From assembly GCF_002287175.1 (NCBI RefSeq), contig NZ_LMVM01000001.1, forward strand, positions 248,001-312,000: a stretch of DNA of 64,000 bases. The letters are read 5' to 3'. Each line of letters starts with the position of its first letter. Position 1 is the first letter of the stretch. The position numbers and the translations under genes were made by a program. This DNA comes from Methanobacterium bryantii (GTDB lineage Archaea > Methanobacteriota > Methanobacteria > Methanobacteriales > Methanobacteriaceae). The notes under the pieces are model-generated. The model searched no databases. It was not told where the DNA came from and worked only from the letters and a program-made list of their open reading frames with translations. Below are positions 17,387 through 26,348 of this stretch, in pieces.

Positions 17387-17641
17387 ATGATGAGCAAAAA
17401 GATTGAAGTACCTAAAACTGTATCTAAGACTGAAAGTGCCTTTTTTAATGAGCTTAAAAATTTTAAAGGGGAAGAAGCCACTATTATACTTTTAAATGGC
17501 AGTTCAGTACACGCTAAAATAATTTCTATTGAATTCAAAAACTTAAATTTCATTGTAGAGTATGCTGATGGTATTAAAGAAATGATCAGCGGTGGAGCAA
17601 TACAAAGTGTAAGATTGGGAAGTAAAATTGAAAAAGAGTAA
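17387..17641 (+). CDS. Hfq/Sm-like RNA-binding protein candidate
   Basis: This 84-residue protein has the Hfq layout: a short helix (SAFFNELKNF), then a five-strand Sm pattern with TIILLNGSSVHAKIISIEFK matching the Hfq 'x-I-x-L-x-NG-x2-L-x-G-x-I-x-S-F-D' region. MISGGAIQSVRLG stands where Hfq has Y-K-H-A-I-S-T. The usual KH pair is replaced by GG, so RNA contacts may differ. GAGGGGATAATT precedes the ATG. The nearest neighbours are cobQ (divergent) and lonB far downstream. Fold call is by eye; Hfq-like proteins are known in some methanogens, such as Methanocaldococcus. Confidence 0.55.
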   Translation: MMSKKIEVPKTVSKTESAFFNELKNFKGEEATIILLNGSSVHAKIISIEFKNLNFIVEYADGIKEMISGGAIQSVRLGSKIEKE

Positions 17642-18148
17642 GATTGTTTATTATTTAAATTGATACAACTTATTTTTAGATATTTTCAGTGTATTGCAAA
17701 GGGTTATATAATGTGAATTCTAATTGATTATTCCATTTATTAAATAAAATGAAAATGCATATTCAAATAAATAAGTAGGTAAATAAACTCATTTCTCAGT
17801 TTATCCTGCATTTATCCTAAAATGCATGGTTAATTTTTAGAAAAATTTTTGAATAATGAGTTTTATTCTAATTGATGTTAAAATTTGTTTTGCAGACATC
17901 GAGGAAATTATAGAAACGGATTTCAACAATTATAAATATGAAATCAGTCATAAAATTATCCTAAAAAGAATTTAAAATAATTAATTGGTTAAATTTAAAG
18001 TGAAATATTTTTATAATTCAAGAAACGAAAAGTAGATATTTATATATAACAATATTATATATCAATAAAGTTAATATTCCATAAAGTTATTATAAATAAA
18101 AATGTTGATTTTTAAATATAAAATGAAAATAGGAGGTTGTCATGAATC
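17642..18148 (+). other. Long gap before lonB: hairpin, weak short ORF and lonB promoter
   Basis: A hairpin TGCATTT-N6-AAATGCA lies at 17807-17826. A 39-codon frame at 17856-17975 (begins MSFILIDVKICFADIEEII) has no ribosome site and may be a gene remnant. CGAAAAGTAGATATTTATATA at about 18027-18047 reads as a BRE/TATA promoter for lonB with an RNA leader of roughly 75 nt. Nothing else is recognisable. Confidence 0.4.
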
Positions 18149-20053
18149 ATGGCAAATCTAAATTCAGACTCAAGTTCAAGCTCAAATTCATTCAATTTAA
18201 GAACTTATAAAACATCAGAGGAAATTAAAGTCCCTGAAAAGATCATTGATCAAATCATAGGTCAAGAAGAAGCAGTTGAGACTATTAAGAAAGCTGCAAA
18301 ACAGAGAAGGAATGTTCTTTTAATTGGAGAACCTGGAATTGGTAAATCCATGCTCGCAAAGGGAATGGCAGAACTGCTCCCTCCGGAGGAACTTCAAGAT
18401 ATCCTGGTTTATCCAAATATTGAAGATAATCATAACCCTCTAATTGGGACTATGCCTGCTGGGGAAGGTAAAAAAATAGTTGCAAACTACAAAGCCAAAG
18501 CAAAATCCCAGGAAGAAAGGAAGAACATGTTCACAATGATCATAATCTCATTTATATTAATCGTGGGATTTGTGGTGAACCAATTTTTCATGGCTTTAAT
18601 AGCAGCAGCAATTGTTTTTGTTGCACTTCTACAAATAAAACCTAGAACTACAGTTATGATTCCTAAGCTTCTTGTAAGCAATGAAAACAACATTACTGCC
18701 CCTTTCATTGACGCAACAGGTGCACATGCAGGGGCTCTTTTAGGTGATGTAAGGCACGACCCATATCAATCAGGAGGATTAGGAACTCCTGCCCACGAAC
18801 GTGTTGAAGCTGGAATGATTCACAAAGCCAGCAAAGGTGTTCTTTACGTGGACGAAATTGGGACCATGCATATGAAAACTCAACAAGAATTACTGACTGC
18901 TATGCAGGAAAAGAAATACTCAATAACTGGGCAGAGTGAAACAAGCAGTGGGGCAATGGTTAGATCCCAGGCAGTTCCATGTGATTTTGTACTTGTAGCA
19001 TCTGGAAACCTTAAAGTACTTGAAGGAATGCACATAGCACTTAGGTCAAGAATACGTGGATACGGTTATGAAGTCTTTATGAAAGATTCAATGCCGGACA
19101 CACCTGAAAATAGGGATAAATTGGTCCAATTTGTAGCTCAAGAAGTTGAAAAAGATGGTAGGATACCTCACTTTAGTAGAGAAGCAGTTGCTGAGATTAT
19201 AAGGGAAGCTCAAAGAAGAGCTGGTAAAAAAGATACACTTACTTTAAGATTAAGAGATTTAGGCGGTCTTGTAAGGGCTGCAGGTGATATTGCAAAAGGA
19301 GAAGGTGTAGAGCATGTCACTTTGGAGCATGTATTAGGTGCTAAAAAACTTGCAAGGACACTTGAACAGCAAATTGCAGATCGTTACATTGGCCAGAAAA
19401 AACAATACGAAACTTTTGCATCTGAAGGTGGAAAAATAGGTACTGTAAATGGTCTTGCAATAATTGGAGATAGAAGTGGTATAATTCTCCCAATAGTTGC
19501 TGAAGCTGCTCCTGCCCAAAGTAAATCTGAAGGTAAGATCATTGCCACAGGTAAACTTGGTGAAATTGCCAAAGAAGCTGTTCAAAACGTCAGCGCTTTA
19601 ATTAAAAAGCATACTGGAACAGATATATCAAGCTATGATATACACATACAGTTCCTGCAGTCTTATGAAGGTGTTGAAGGAGACAGTGCAAGTGTTTCAG
19701 TAGCTACAGCAGTAATTTCGTCACTGGAAAACATTCCAGTAGACCAGTCAGTTGCACTTACTGGTTCACTAAGTGTCAGGGGAGATGTTCTCCCTGTAGG
19801 TGGAGTGACTGGTAAAATTGAAGCTGCAGCAGAATCAGGAATTAAAAAGGTTTTAATACCTAAATCAAATATGAATGATGTTATGATTGAGGAAAGATAC
19901 AGAAATAAAATTGAAATAATTCCTGTAGAAAACATGAGTGAAGTATTGGAACATGCATTACTTGGAAAAGATAAAAAAGGTCTTCTTGACAGAATGCAGA
20001 AAATCACCAATATGGTGCCTAACATAGGTTTACAAAATCCAACAACTCATTAA
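18149..20053 (+). CDS. lonB: Archaeal Lon protease (LonB), membrane anchored
   Basis: This 634-residue ATP-dependent protease has a polar Ser/Asn-rich N-terminus and Walker A GEPGIGKS at residues 60-67. Two membrane helices are inserted within the AAA+ domain (about residues 128-165, FTMIIISFILIVGFVV and FFMALIAAAIVFVALL), as in all archaeal LonB. Walker B is VLYVDEIG. A C-terminal Lon protease domain holds the Ser in GDSASVS and Lys in GGVTGKIEAA, the catalytic dyad. It degrades misfolded and regulatory proteins at the membrane. ATG 18149 has GGAGGT 11 nt upstream; an out-of-frame ATG lies between them. Confidence 0.95.
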   Translation: MANLNSDSSSSSNSFNLRTYKTSEEIKVPEKIIDQIIGQEEAVETIKKAAKQRRNVLLIGEPGIGKSMLAKGMAELLPPEELQDILVYPNIEDNHNPLIGTMPAGEGKKIVANYKAKAKSQEERKNMFTMIIISFILIVGFVVNQFFMALIAAAIVFVALLQIKPRTTVMIPKLLVSNENNITAPFIDATGAHAGALLGDVRHDPYQSGGLGTPAHERVEAGMIHKASKGVLYVDEIGTMHMKTQQELLTAMQEKKYSITGQSETSSGAMVRSQAVPCDFVLVASGNLKVLEGMHIALRSRIRGYGYEVFMKDSMPDTPENRDKLVQFVAQEVEKDGRIPHFSREAVAEIIREAQRRAGKKDTLTLRLRDLGGLVRAAGDIAKGEGVEHVTLEHVLGAKKLARTLEQQIADRYIGQKKQYETFASEGGKIGTVNGLAIIGDRSGIILPIVAEAAPAQSKSEGKIIATGKLGEIAKEAVQNVSALIKKHTGTDISSYDIHIQFLQSYEGVEGDSASVSVATAVISSLENIPVDQSVALTGSLSVRGDVLPVGGVTGKIEAAAESGIKKVLIPKSNMNDVMIEERYRNKIEIIPVENMSEVLEHALLGKDKKGLLDRMQKITNMVPNIGLQNPTTH

Positions 20054-20242
20054 GTTGAATCTTGAAAGGAATTTTTTTCCTTTCATTTATTTTTATATTT
20101 AAAATAGCATTTTATTTTAAATGGATTGAATTATAAATATCATAAATATTTAGGATGAATTATTGTTATGCTAATTTTGATTACATGCATTTTAATATTT
20201 GCCTTAATTAATGATAAATAGAAAAATGAAGGAACGATAAAG

Positions 20243-21823
20243 ATGGAAAAATTAAGATTTTTTGATTTAGATCTCTCTGATGAGATCAAACGAGCCATTG
20301 CAGATATGGGATTTGAAGAAGCAACTCCAATTCAGTCGCTTGCAATTCCCTACATATTAGATGGAAAAGATGTTATAGGACAGGCTCAAACTGGAACCGG
20401 AAAAACAGCAGCATTTGGAATTCCAACCTTGGAACGAGTAGATCCAGATAATAAAAGTCTACAAGCTGTAATTTTATGTCCTACAAGAGAGCTTGCAATT
20501 CAGGTAGCTGAAGAACTCAGAAAGCTTTCGAAACACATGAGAAAACTCAATGTTTTGCCAATTTACGGTGGTCAACCAATTGAAAGGCAGATTAAATCCC
20601 TTAAAAAAGGAGTACAGATTATTATAGGTACTCCTGGACGTGTAATGGATCATATGAGGCGTGGAACCTTAAAAATGAACAACGTTAAAATTATGGTCCT
20701 TGATGAAGCAGATGAAATGTTAGATATGGGATTCAGGGAAGATATAGAAACAGTTTTACAGGACATGCCTGAAGAAAGACAGACTCTACTTTTCTCTGCT
20801 ACAATGTCTAAAGCAATTTTAAATTTAACTAAAAGATATCAAAACAATCCTGAATTTTTAAAGGTCATTCACCAGCAGATGACAGTTCCAGAAATTCAGC
20901 AGATATACTTTGAAGTTAAAGAGAAAATGAAATTAGAACTTTTGTCCCGTTTAATAGATATATATAACCCTCAGCTATCTCTGGTATTTTGTAATACCAA
21001 AAGAAGGGTTGATACTCTTGTAACTCACCTTCAGGTAAGGGGATATCTTGCAGATGGACTTCATGGAGATATGACTCAAGGACAAAGGGATAGAGTTATG
21101 TCCAAATTCAGATCAGGCCAGATTGAGATCCTTGTTGCAACAGACGTTGCAGCCCGTGGAATTGATGTAGGTGATGTGGAAGCTGTATTTAACTATGATG
21201 TGCCTAACGACGATGAATATTATGTACATAGGATAGGTAGAACAGGTCGTGCAGGTAAATCCGGCCGTGCATTCACATTTGCTTCAGGTAGAGAAATTTA
21301 TCAGCTTAGGGATATACAAAAATTCACCAAAACAAAAATTGAACAGCACAGAATCCCATCTTTAAGTGATGTTAAAAAAATCAAGACAAATATGTTCTTA
21401 GATGATATAAAACACGTCATAAACACAGAAGATCTGGAAGATTACACTACAAAAATTGAAAGGCTAATTAAAGAAGATTACACATCTATCGAAATAGCTG
21501 CTGCTCTTCTAAAGATGATAATGACCAAGAAAGACCAGAAGGAGTCTGGAGATGAAGGCTTTGGAGATACTGGTGCAAGTCCTGGAATGGTAAGGTTCTT
21601 TATCAACGTCGGACGTAAACAGAGGGTAAAAGCGAAAGATATAGTTCGGGGCATTGCAGAAGAAACAGGACTTTCAAGCAAGATAATTGGAAAAATAGAT
21701 GTTTTTGACAAGTTCTCATTTGTTGAAATTCCAGAGGAAAATGCAGGTGAAGTCTTATCTATAATGGGCAGATGTAAAATCAAAGGTAAGTCTGCAAATA
21801 TGGAACCTGCAAATAAAAAGTGA
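20243..21823 (+). CDS. DEAD-box RNA helicase with C-terminal RNA-binding domain
   Basis: This 526-residue ATP-dependent RNA helicase shows all core motifs in order: Q-motif EATPIQSLAIPYIL, AQTGTGKT (about residues 51-58), PTRELA, GTPGR, DEAD, SAT, ATDVAARGID and HRIGRTGRAG. Residues about 450-515 (MVRFFINVGRKQRVKAKDI...SFVEIP) form a DbpA/CsdA-type RNA recognition domain. It probably acts in ribosome assembly or RNA turnover. GAAGGAACGATAAAG precedes the ATG. Confidence 0.94.
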   Translation: MEKLRFFDLDLSDEIKRAIADMGFEEATPIQSLAIPYILDGKDVIGQAQTGTGKTAAFGIPTLERVDPDNKSLQAVILCPTRELAIQVAEELRKLSKHMRKLNVLPIYGGQPIERQIKSLKKGVQIIIGTPGRVMDHMRRGTLKMNNVKIMVLDEADEMLDMGFREDIETVLQDMPEERQTLLFSATMSKAILNLTKRYQNNPEFLKVIHQQMTVPEIQQIYFEVKEKMKLELLSRLIDIYNPQLSLVFCNTKRRVDTLVTHLQVRGYLADGLHGDMTQGQRDRVMSKFRSGQIEILVATDVAARGIDVGDVEAVFNYDVPNDDEYYVHRIGRTGRAGKSGRAFTFASGREIYQLRDIQKFTKTKIEQHRIPSLSDVKKIKTNMFLDDIKHVINTEDLEDYTTKIERLIKEDYTSIEIAAALLKMIMTKKDQKESGDEGFGDTGASPGMVRFFINVGRKQRVKAKDIVRGIAEETGLSSKIIGKIDVFDKFSFVEIPEENAGEVLSIMGRCKIKGKSANMEPANKK

Positions 21824-21903
21824 AATTAAGTAAAAATTAATTTTACTTTTAATTAAATTCTATTTTTTTAACAGATATGTATTTTAGACCTATTTTTAAA
21901 CGC

Positions 21904-22623
21904 TTATTTTACAGCCCCTTTTTGGCAGAAGTATCCATTGGGTTCTCCTTGTTCTAAGTTATTTTCTTTGAATACATCACAGTTAGGGCATTTACACATT
22001 TTACTGGGGTTAAGATCACTACATGTTGCTGTTCCTGTTGCACAGTACACTCCGGGAACATCTGAAGGTTCTGGACTCATACCCCTCATGGATTCTTGAA
22101 GCATTTTCATTTTTGTTTGCGCGCATTCGCTTTCAGCCTGAACTGGGCATTGTGGACATAAGCATTTTGTGATATTTTCCCTTGTAAATTCAATTTTTGG
22201 TTTCATTTTTTCAGGAGTGTCTGTCTTGGCTGTTCCGCCCATCATTCCCCTTGTGAAAACCGTTTGCCATAGTCTTTCGGTTATTATAGTACCTATAACT
22301 CCACCGATTGCTCCGAGAACTGTCCATAAAATGAGGGATAATATTAGTTCAGCAACTACATTTAATCCTAATAACATTCCACCTGCACCATAAGCTAAAA
22401 CTACTATTATACTTAATACTGCAGAAACTATCCCCGTAATTAGTCCTGTAATAGCCCCATGTGTGGCACCATTTTTTATATTTACATCAACGATGTAACC
22501 AACGGCTATGCCTGCTATAAACATGCTTAAATAAAAACCAACTGTTCCTCCTGCAGCTCCAAAAATTATAGTTAATATTATCGCTAGAATAAACCCAATA
22601 ATTATGGCTTTCCATTTAATCAT
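21904..22623 (-). CDS. DUF5518-like membrane protein with Cys-rich DUF2769-type tail
   Basis: This 239-residue protein has four hydrophobic segments in its first half (residues about 5-120) that resemble the small DUF5518 protein at 48691-49068 (compare IKWKAIIIGFILAIILTI with IQWRPIIIGTIIAVILSV). A C-terminal cytoplasmic tail carries paired cysteines (CLCPQCPVQ...C, CKCPNCDVF...C), typical of DUF2769 and likely to bind zinc or a cluster. ATG 22623 is preferred over GTG 22635 because AGGTGA precedes it. Function is unknown. Confidence 0.7.
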   Translation of the reverse strand: MIKWKAIIIGFILAIILTIIFGAAGGTVGFYLSMFIAGIAVGYIVDVNIKNGATHGAITGLITGIVSAVLSIIVVLAYGAGGMLLGLNVVAELILSLILWTVLGAIGGVIGTIITERLWQTVFTRGMMGGTAKTDTPEKMKPKIEFTRENITKCLCPQCPVQAESECAQTKMKMLQESMRGMSPEPSDVPGVYCATGTATCSDLNPSKMCKCPNCDVFKENNLEQGEPNGYFCQKGAVK

Positions 22624-22861
22624 TTTTTCTCTCACCTATTTAAATCATCTTTTGTATTAATATATTTTTTATTTTTATTATTAATTTTGATTTGAAAAAA
22701 GGTAATCTTTATTTTAAATCGTTCAGTTAATCAAATTGAAAATCTAAAAAGTGATTATTTGTCTTTTTTAAATAGTGGAATGTATAAAAAATCAATAATT
22801 AGAGTTATATTTTTCATATTAAATATAAAATAGATATGAACAAATAAACAAATATTATATT

Positions 22862-23671
22862 ATGGAAAATCATAAAGTAATTTCTTCGAGGGACAACGGC
22901 GACTTTGTGATAACGGATTCATTTTTAAAACTATGTATAATATTGAAAGAGTTAAAATATGATAATGGCAGGGCTATTCTAGTTATAGGATCTCCAGGAA
23001 CTGGTAAATCATCCAATATTTATAAGGCTTTGGAAAAACTTGATTTAAGTTATTATGAACCAGTTTTATTTTTAGACAACACAAAAAAAAGTTCATTAGA
23101 TGTTTATAAAGAATTAATAAATGGAATAAAAGAAGATTTTGGCATTGAAAGAAAAGAAGAAATATTTAGTAGACTTTCAAACTATGATGTTGTACTGGTA
23201 GCAGATAAGATACTTGATTCTGAATCTTTAAATGAAAAAAAGATCGGGCTTGGTGAATGGATTAAAAATAAAGGTTTAAAATCAATTCCATTTTATTTGA
23301 TCATATTGTTACAGTACTTGATAAATAAAAGAAAACTACTCCAAATAAATTTAGTCGTGCACATGACATGGGCCATTGAGATTAGAGGGTATAAATATGA
23401 TTTAATCACGGATTTCAGTATTTTTTCTAAAATACTTTCTCTGTTTTTAAAGATATTTTTTGATGTGATTGAAATATCTTATTCAGAGGAAGAAACAATA
23501 AAAATAGTAAAAAATCATTTTTCATGCATTGATGATGAAAAAATTAAATTTTATATTGAAAAATATGGAAATAAGCCTCGTTATATATTGGATGCCTTAG
23601 AAAATAAAACCATGGGCCATGACGGCCAAAAGCATAAGTCGATGAAAACTAGTGGTAAACCTGGAAAATAA
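22862..23671 (+). CDS. P-loop ATPase of unknown function
   Basis: This 269-residue protein has Walker A GSPGTGKSSN at about residues 43-52 and a possible Walker B-like VVLVADKI near residue 118. Two hydrophobic stretches (FYLIILLQYLI and ILSLFLKIFFDVIEI) and a basic C-terminal tail (KHKSMKTSGKPGK) follow. The hydrophobic segments suggest membrane association. I see no ribosome site, so it may be leaderless. Related small AAA proteins occur in Methanobacteriales; function is not known to me. Confidence 0.6.
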   Translation: MENHKVISSRDNGDFVITDSFLKLCIILKELKYDNGRAILVIGSPGTGKSSNIYKALEKLDLSYYEPVLFLDNTKKSSLDVYKELINGIKEDFGIERKEEIFSRLSNYDVVLVADKILDSESLNEKKIGLGEWIKNKGLKSIPFYLIILLQYLINKRKLLQINLVVHMTWAIEIRGYKYDLITDFSIFSKILSLFLKIFFDVIEISYSEEETIKIVKNHFSCIDDEKIKFYIEKYGNKPRYILDALENKTMGHDGQKHKSMKTSGKPGK

Positions 23672-23732
23672 TAAACAATTTCATTGGATTAATTAGATCT
23701 TACTTAAAAAATGAAATTTAAAAAAAATTTAA

Positions 23733-24590
23733 TTATTTTATTGCATCAGCAACAATTTGAGCTACAGAAATGAGGCTCACATCTGATCGCAGGGTATCTG
23801 TGGCAATTACATCATCAACATCCGCTGCAAATATTTTAAGCAGTGCATCTTCAACCAGTACTGGGTGGACGCATGATACAATTACCTTTGTTGCGCCATG
23901 TTCTTTTAAAATTTTTGAAGCATTAACTATTGTACCACCAGTGCTTATAATATCGTCAATTATAACAGCTTCCTTCCCTTTAACATCAAGATTTTTTGGT
24001 TTTGTTTCTACAACTTCTGGGGATAACCTTGTTTTCTCAAGATAATCATATTCACAACCAAGAATTTCAGCAATTTCCCTGGCAAATCCGAGTGCACCTT
24101 TATCTGGTGCAACAATTACTGGGTCATTAATGGTTTCTTTAATATGATCTGCGATTGGTTTCATTGCAGATAAGTTATGTACTGGGATCTGGAAGAATTC
24201 CCGGATATTGTCTTCATGTAAATTTATACAGAATATTTCATCAGCACCTGCAGCTTCAAGTAAATTTGCAATTATAACAGCTGAAACGGCTTCTCCACTT
24301 TTAAAGCGCCTTTCTTGCCTTCCGTATCCAAAATAAGGAATTACAACTTTTATTTTTTTAACGCCCATGCTCTTTAAATTTTTAAGAATTAAAAAAAGTT
24401 CTATTAAATTTTCATCCTGAGGATAACCTGTTGATTGGACAACAGTTACTTCTTCATCCACTTTTCCTTTTATACGGACATACCGTTCTCCATCTGGGAA
24501 TCTTTTGGTTTCTATTGGGATTAAGGAACATTCAAGTTCTTTCGCGATCTTTGCAGCTAATTTTTGTGAAGCGGATCCACCTATAATCAT
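23733..24590 (-). CDS. prs: Ribose-phosphate pyrophosphokinase (PRPP synthetase)
   Basis: This 285-residue enzyme makes PRPP from ribose 5-phosphate and ATP, feeding purine, pyrimidine, His, Trp and methanopterin-type cofactor synthesis. It carries the flexible-loop motif PYFGYGRQERRFKSGEAVS (about residues 86-104) and the PRPP-binding loop VIIDDIISTGGTI (about residues 207-219). Its length fits the archaeal class. ATG 24590 is chosen because GGTGATTTTA precedes it, rather than the GTG at 24599. Confidence 0.94.
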   Translation of the reverse strand: MIIGGSASQKLAAKIAKELECSLIPIETKRFPDGERYVRIKGKVDEEVTVVQSTGYPQDENLIELFLILKNLKSMGVKKIKVVIPYFGYGRQERRFKSGEAVSAVIIANLLEAAGADEIFCINLHEDNIREFFQIPVHNLSAMKPIADHIKETINDPVIVAPDKGALGFAREIAEILGCEYDYLEKTRLSPEVVETKPKNLDVKGKEAVIIDDIISTGGTIVNASKILKEHGATKVIVSCVHPVLVEDALLKIFAADVDDVIATDTLRSDVSLISVAQIVADAIK

Positions 24591-24599
24591 TAAAATCAC

Positions 24600-25294
24600 C
24601 TATACTTTATAGATATAATCAATAATTTATTTAACTTTATATTTTAAGAGAATTACTTAATTATATGTTTACAATGAGTATTAAAACCAATCTATGAATT
24701 AACTTATAATTAAAATTGGCATATAATCTATTTAGATTATTCATTAAGAACTTATTTAATTACATTTGCATGGATGTAAAACTAAATTAATTTATAAATA
24801 CAATTAAAATTTATTTGTATTTTTAGTATAATTGGTTAAACCAATCTCTAAATTAACTTGTTAAAATTACATATAATAACTTAAATAATTTGCATGAATC
24901 TAAACTAAATTAATTAGGAAATACAATTAAAATTCATCTTTATTTCATTATTATACTGATTAACTTATTTATATTTCTTTTTTAAAGATGAAATTATTTA
25001 TTTATATGTTTATAGGGATGTAAAACTTTTAATATTATGAAATTAACCTATAATGTAATTAAAATCCTAATTTCAATTATTTAGTAAAGTTCATAATCAT
25101 AATGAAGTTAACTATTCCATATTTTGCTAACTTTATTAATAAGTATTTTATACATATAGTTCTATAAGATAAGAAATTATATGTAAATTGAATTCAGTTC
25201 TATGAAATAATTGAATGGTAACATTTTAAATCATATAACGATTGATTAATAAATTTTTTATTAAATACTGTACTTTGAAGGATGGTGTATTAGA
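24600..25294. repeat. Long AT-rich gap with diverged tandem repeat units upstream of hypA
   Basis: The 695-bp divergent gap between prs and hypA contains at least two imperfect copies of a unit of about 150 bp. Unit 1 begins near 24683 and unit 2 near 24840, both with ACCAATCT. They share ATTAACTT, CATATAAT, TTTGCATG, AAACTAAATTAATT and AAATACAATTAAAATT in the same order. A third, more decayed copy seems to follow to about 25080. No reading frame or RNA gene is evident. Confidence 0.6.
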
Positions 25295-25675
25295 ATGCAT
25301 GAACTTTCAATGGCTGATGCCATAGTAAAGACTGCAATTGATGTTGCAGAAAAAAATGACGCTCAGGAGATCACTGAAGTAACTATAGAAGTTGGAAAAC
25401 TTGCCATGCTTAATCCAGAACAGCTTAAGTTCATGATTGAAGTTTTAAGTGAAGATACTCTTCTTGAGAAAGCTGAAGTTATAGTTAACGAAATTCCGAT
25501 TGAGATAAAATGCAGGTCCTGTGACTTTGAAGGACTGGCAGTTTCAGATGATTCAGATCATTATGTACCAATTGTTTCCTGTCCGGAATGTGAAGAACGA
25601 AATGTTGAAATAATTAAAGGAAGAGAATGTAACGTTAAAACTATTAAAATAGAGAAGGAGGATGAAGATGCATAA
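25295..25675 (+). CDS. hypA: Hydrogenase nickel incorporation protein HypA
   Basis: This 126-residue nickel metallochaperone for [NiFe]-hydrogenase has the invariant N-terminal MHELS, whose His2 binds nickel. A structural zinc site is formed by CRSCDFEG and CPECEE (about residues 73-76 and 98-101). The stop overlaps the hypB start region, and AAGGAGG for hypB lies inside the end of hypA, so the two are co-translated. GATGGTGTATTAGA precedes the ATG. Confidence 0.95.
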   Translation: MHELSMADAIVKTAIDVAEKNDAQEITEVTIEVGKLAMLNPEQLKFMIEVLSEDTLLEKAEVIVNEIPIEIKCRSCDFEGLAVSDDSDHYVPIVSCPECEERNVEIIKGRECNVKTIKIEKEDEDA

Positions 25676-26324
25676 AATAGCAGAAGTAGAAATACAACAC
25701 GATATCATGGTTGCAAATAAGAAACTTGCACAAAGAAATCAGAAAATATTCGATAAAGCAGGCGTATTTGCAGTTGATTTTTTAGGGGCAATAGGCTCTG
25801 GAAAGACATCACTTATAGAAGCACTCATAGAAAAAATGGATTACAAAATAGGTGTCATAGCAGGTGACGTAATAAGCAGATTCGACGCTGGAAGAATTGA
25901 AAAACACGATGTACCTGTTGTAGGACTTAACACTGGAAAAGAATGTCATTTAGACGCTCATCTTGTAGAACATGCTCTTCATGACCTTCCACTTGATGAT
26001 ATGGAATTACTTTTCATAGAAAATGTTGGAAACCTTATCTGCCCCGTTGATTTTGACCTCGGTTCACATATAAGGATGGTTGTAATAAGCGTGAGCGAAG
26101 GGGACGATACAGCCGAAAAGCATCCTCTGATCTTTAAGGATGCGGATATTGTGGTTATTAATAAAGTCGATATTGCAGAAGCGGTCGGTGCTGACGAAAA
26201 CAAAATGGTTAATGATGTTTTAGAGCTTAATCCTGACGCAATAGTCATAAAAAGTAGCCTAAAGACTGGTGAAGGACTGGATGAGATTATACAAAGCATC
26301 CAGAAATTTATGGATGAAGCCTAA
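25668..26324 (+). CDS. hypB: Hydrogenase nickel incorporation GTPase HypB
   Basis: This 218-residue GTPase works with HypA to load nickel. It has P-loop GAIGSGKTS (about residues 36-44), a metal-site motif containing GKECHLDAHLV, ENVGNLICP and NKVDI. No His-rich N-terminal nickel store is present. ATG 25668 lies 6 nt after AAGGAGG and is preferred over ATG 25662, which abuts it. It overlaps hypA by 8 bp. Confidence 0.95.
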   Translation: MHKIAEVEIQHDIMVANKKLAQRNQKIFDKAGVFAVDFLGAIGSGKTSLIEALIEKMDYKIGVIAGDVISRFDAGRIEKHDVPVVGLNTGKECHLDAHLVEHALHDLPLDDMELLFIENVGNLICPVDFDLGSHIRMVVISVSEGDDTAEKHPLIFKDADIVVINKVDIAEAVGADENKMVNDVLELNPDAIVIKSSLKTGEGLDEIIQSIQKFMDEA

Positions 26325-26348
26325 TTGAGGCCAATAGCAGGTGATGTA

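Noticed and set aside
17856..17975. 39-codon ORF before lonB
   Set aside because: No ribosome site and no recognisable family; kept only as a note in the gap description.
24600..25294. Replication origin
   Set aside because: The region is AT-rich with repeats, but there is no Orc1/Cdc6 gene nearby and no recognisable origin recognition box.
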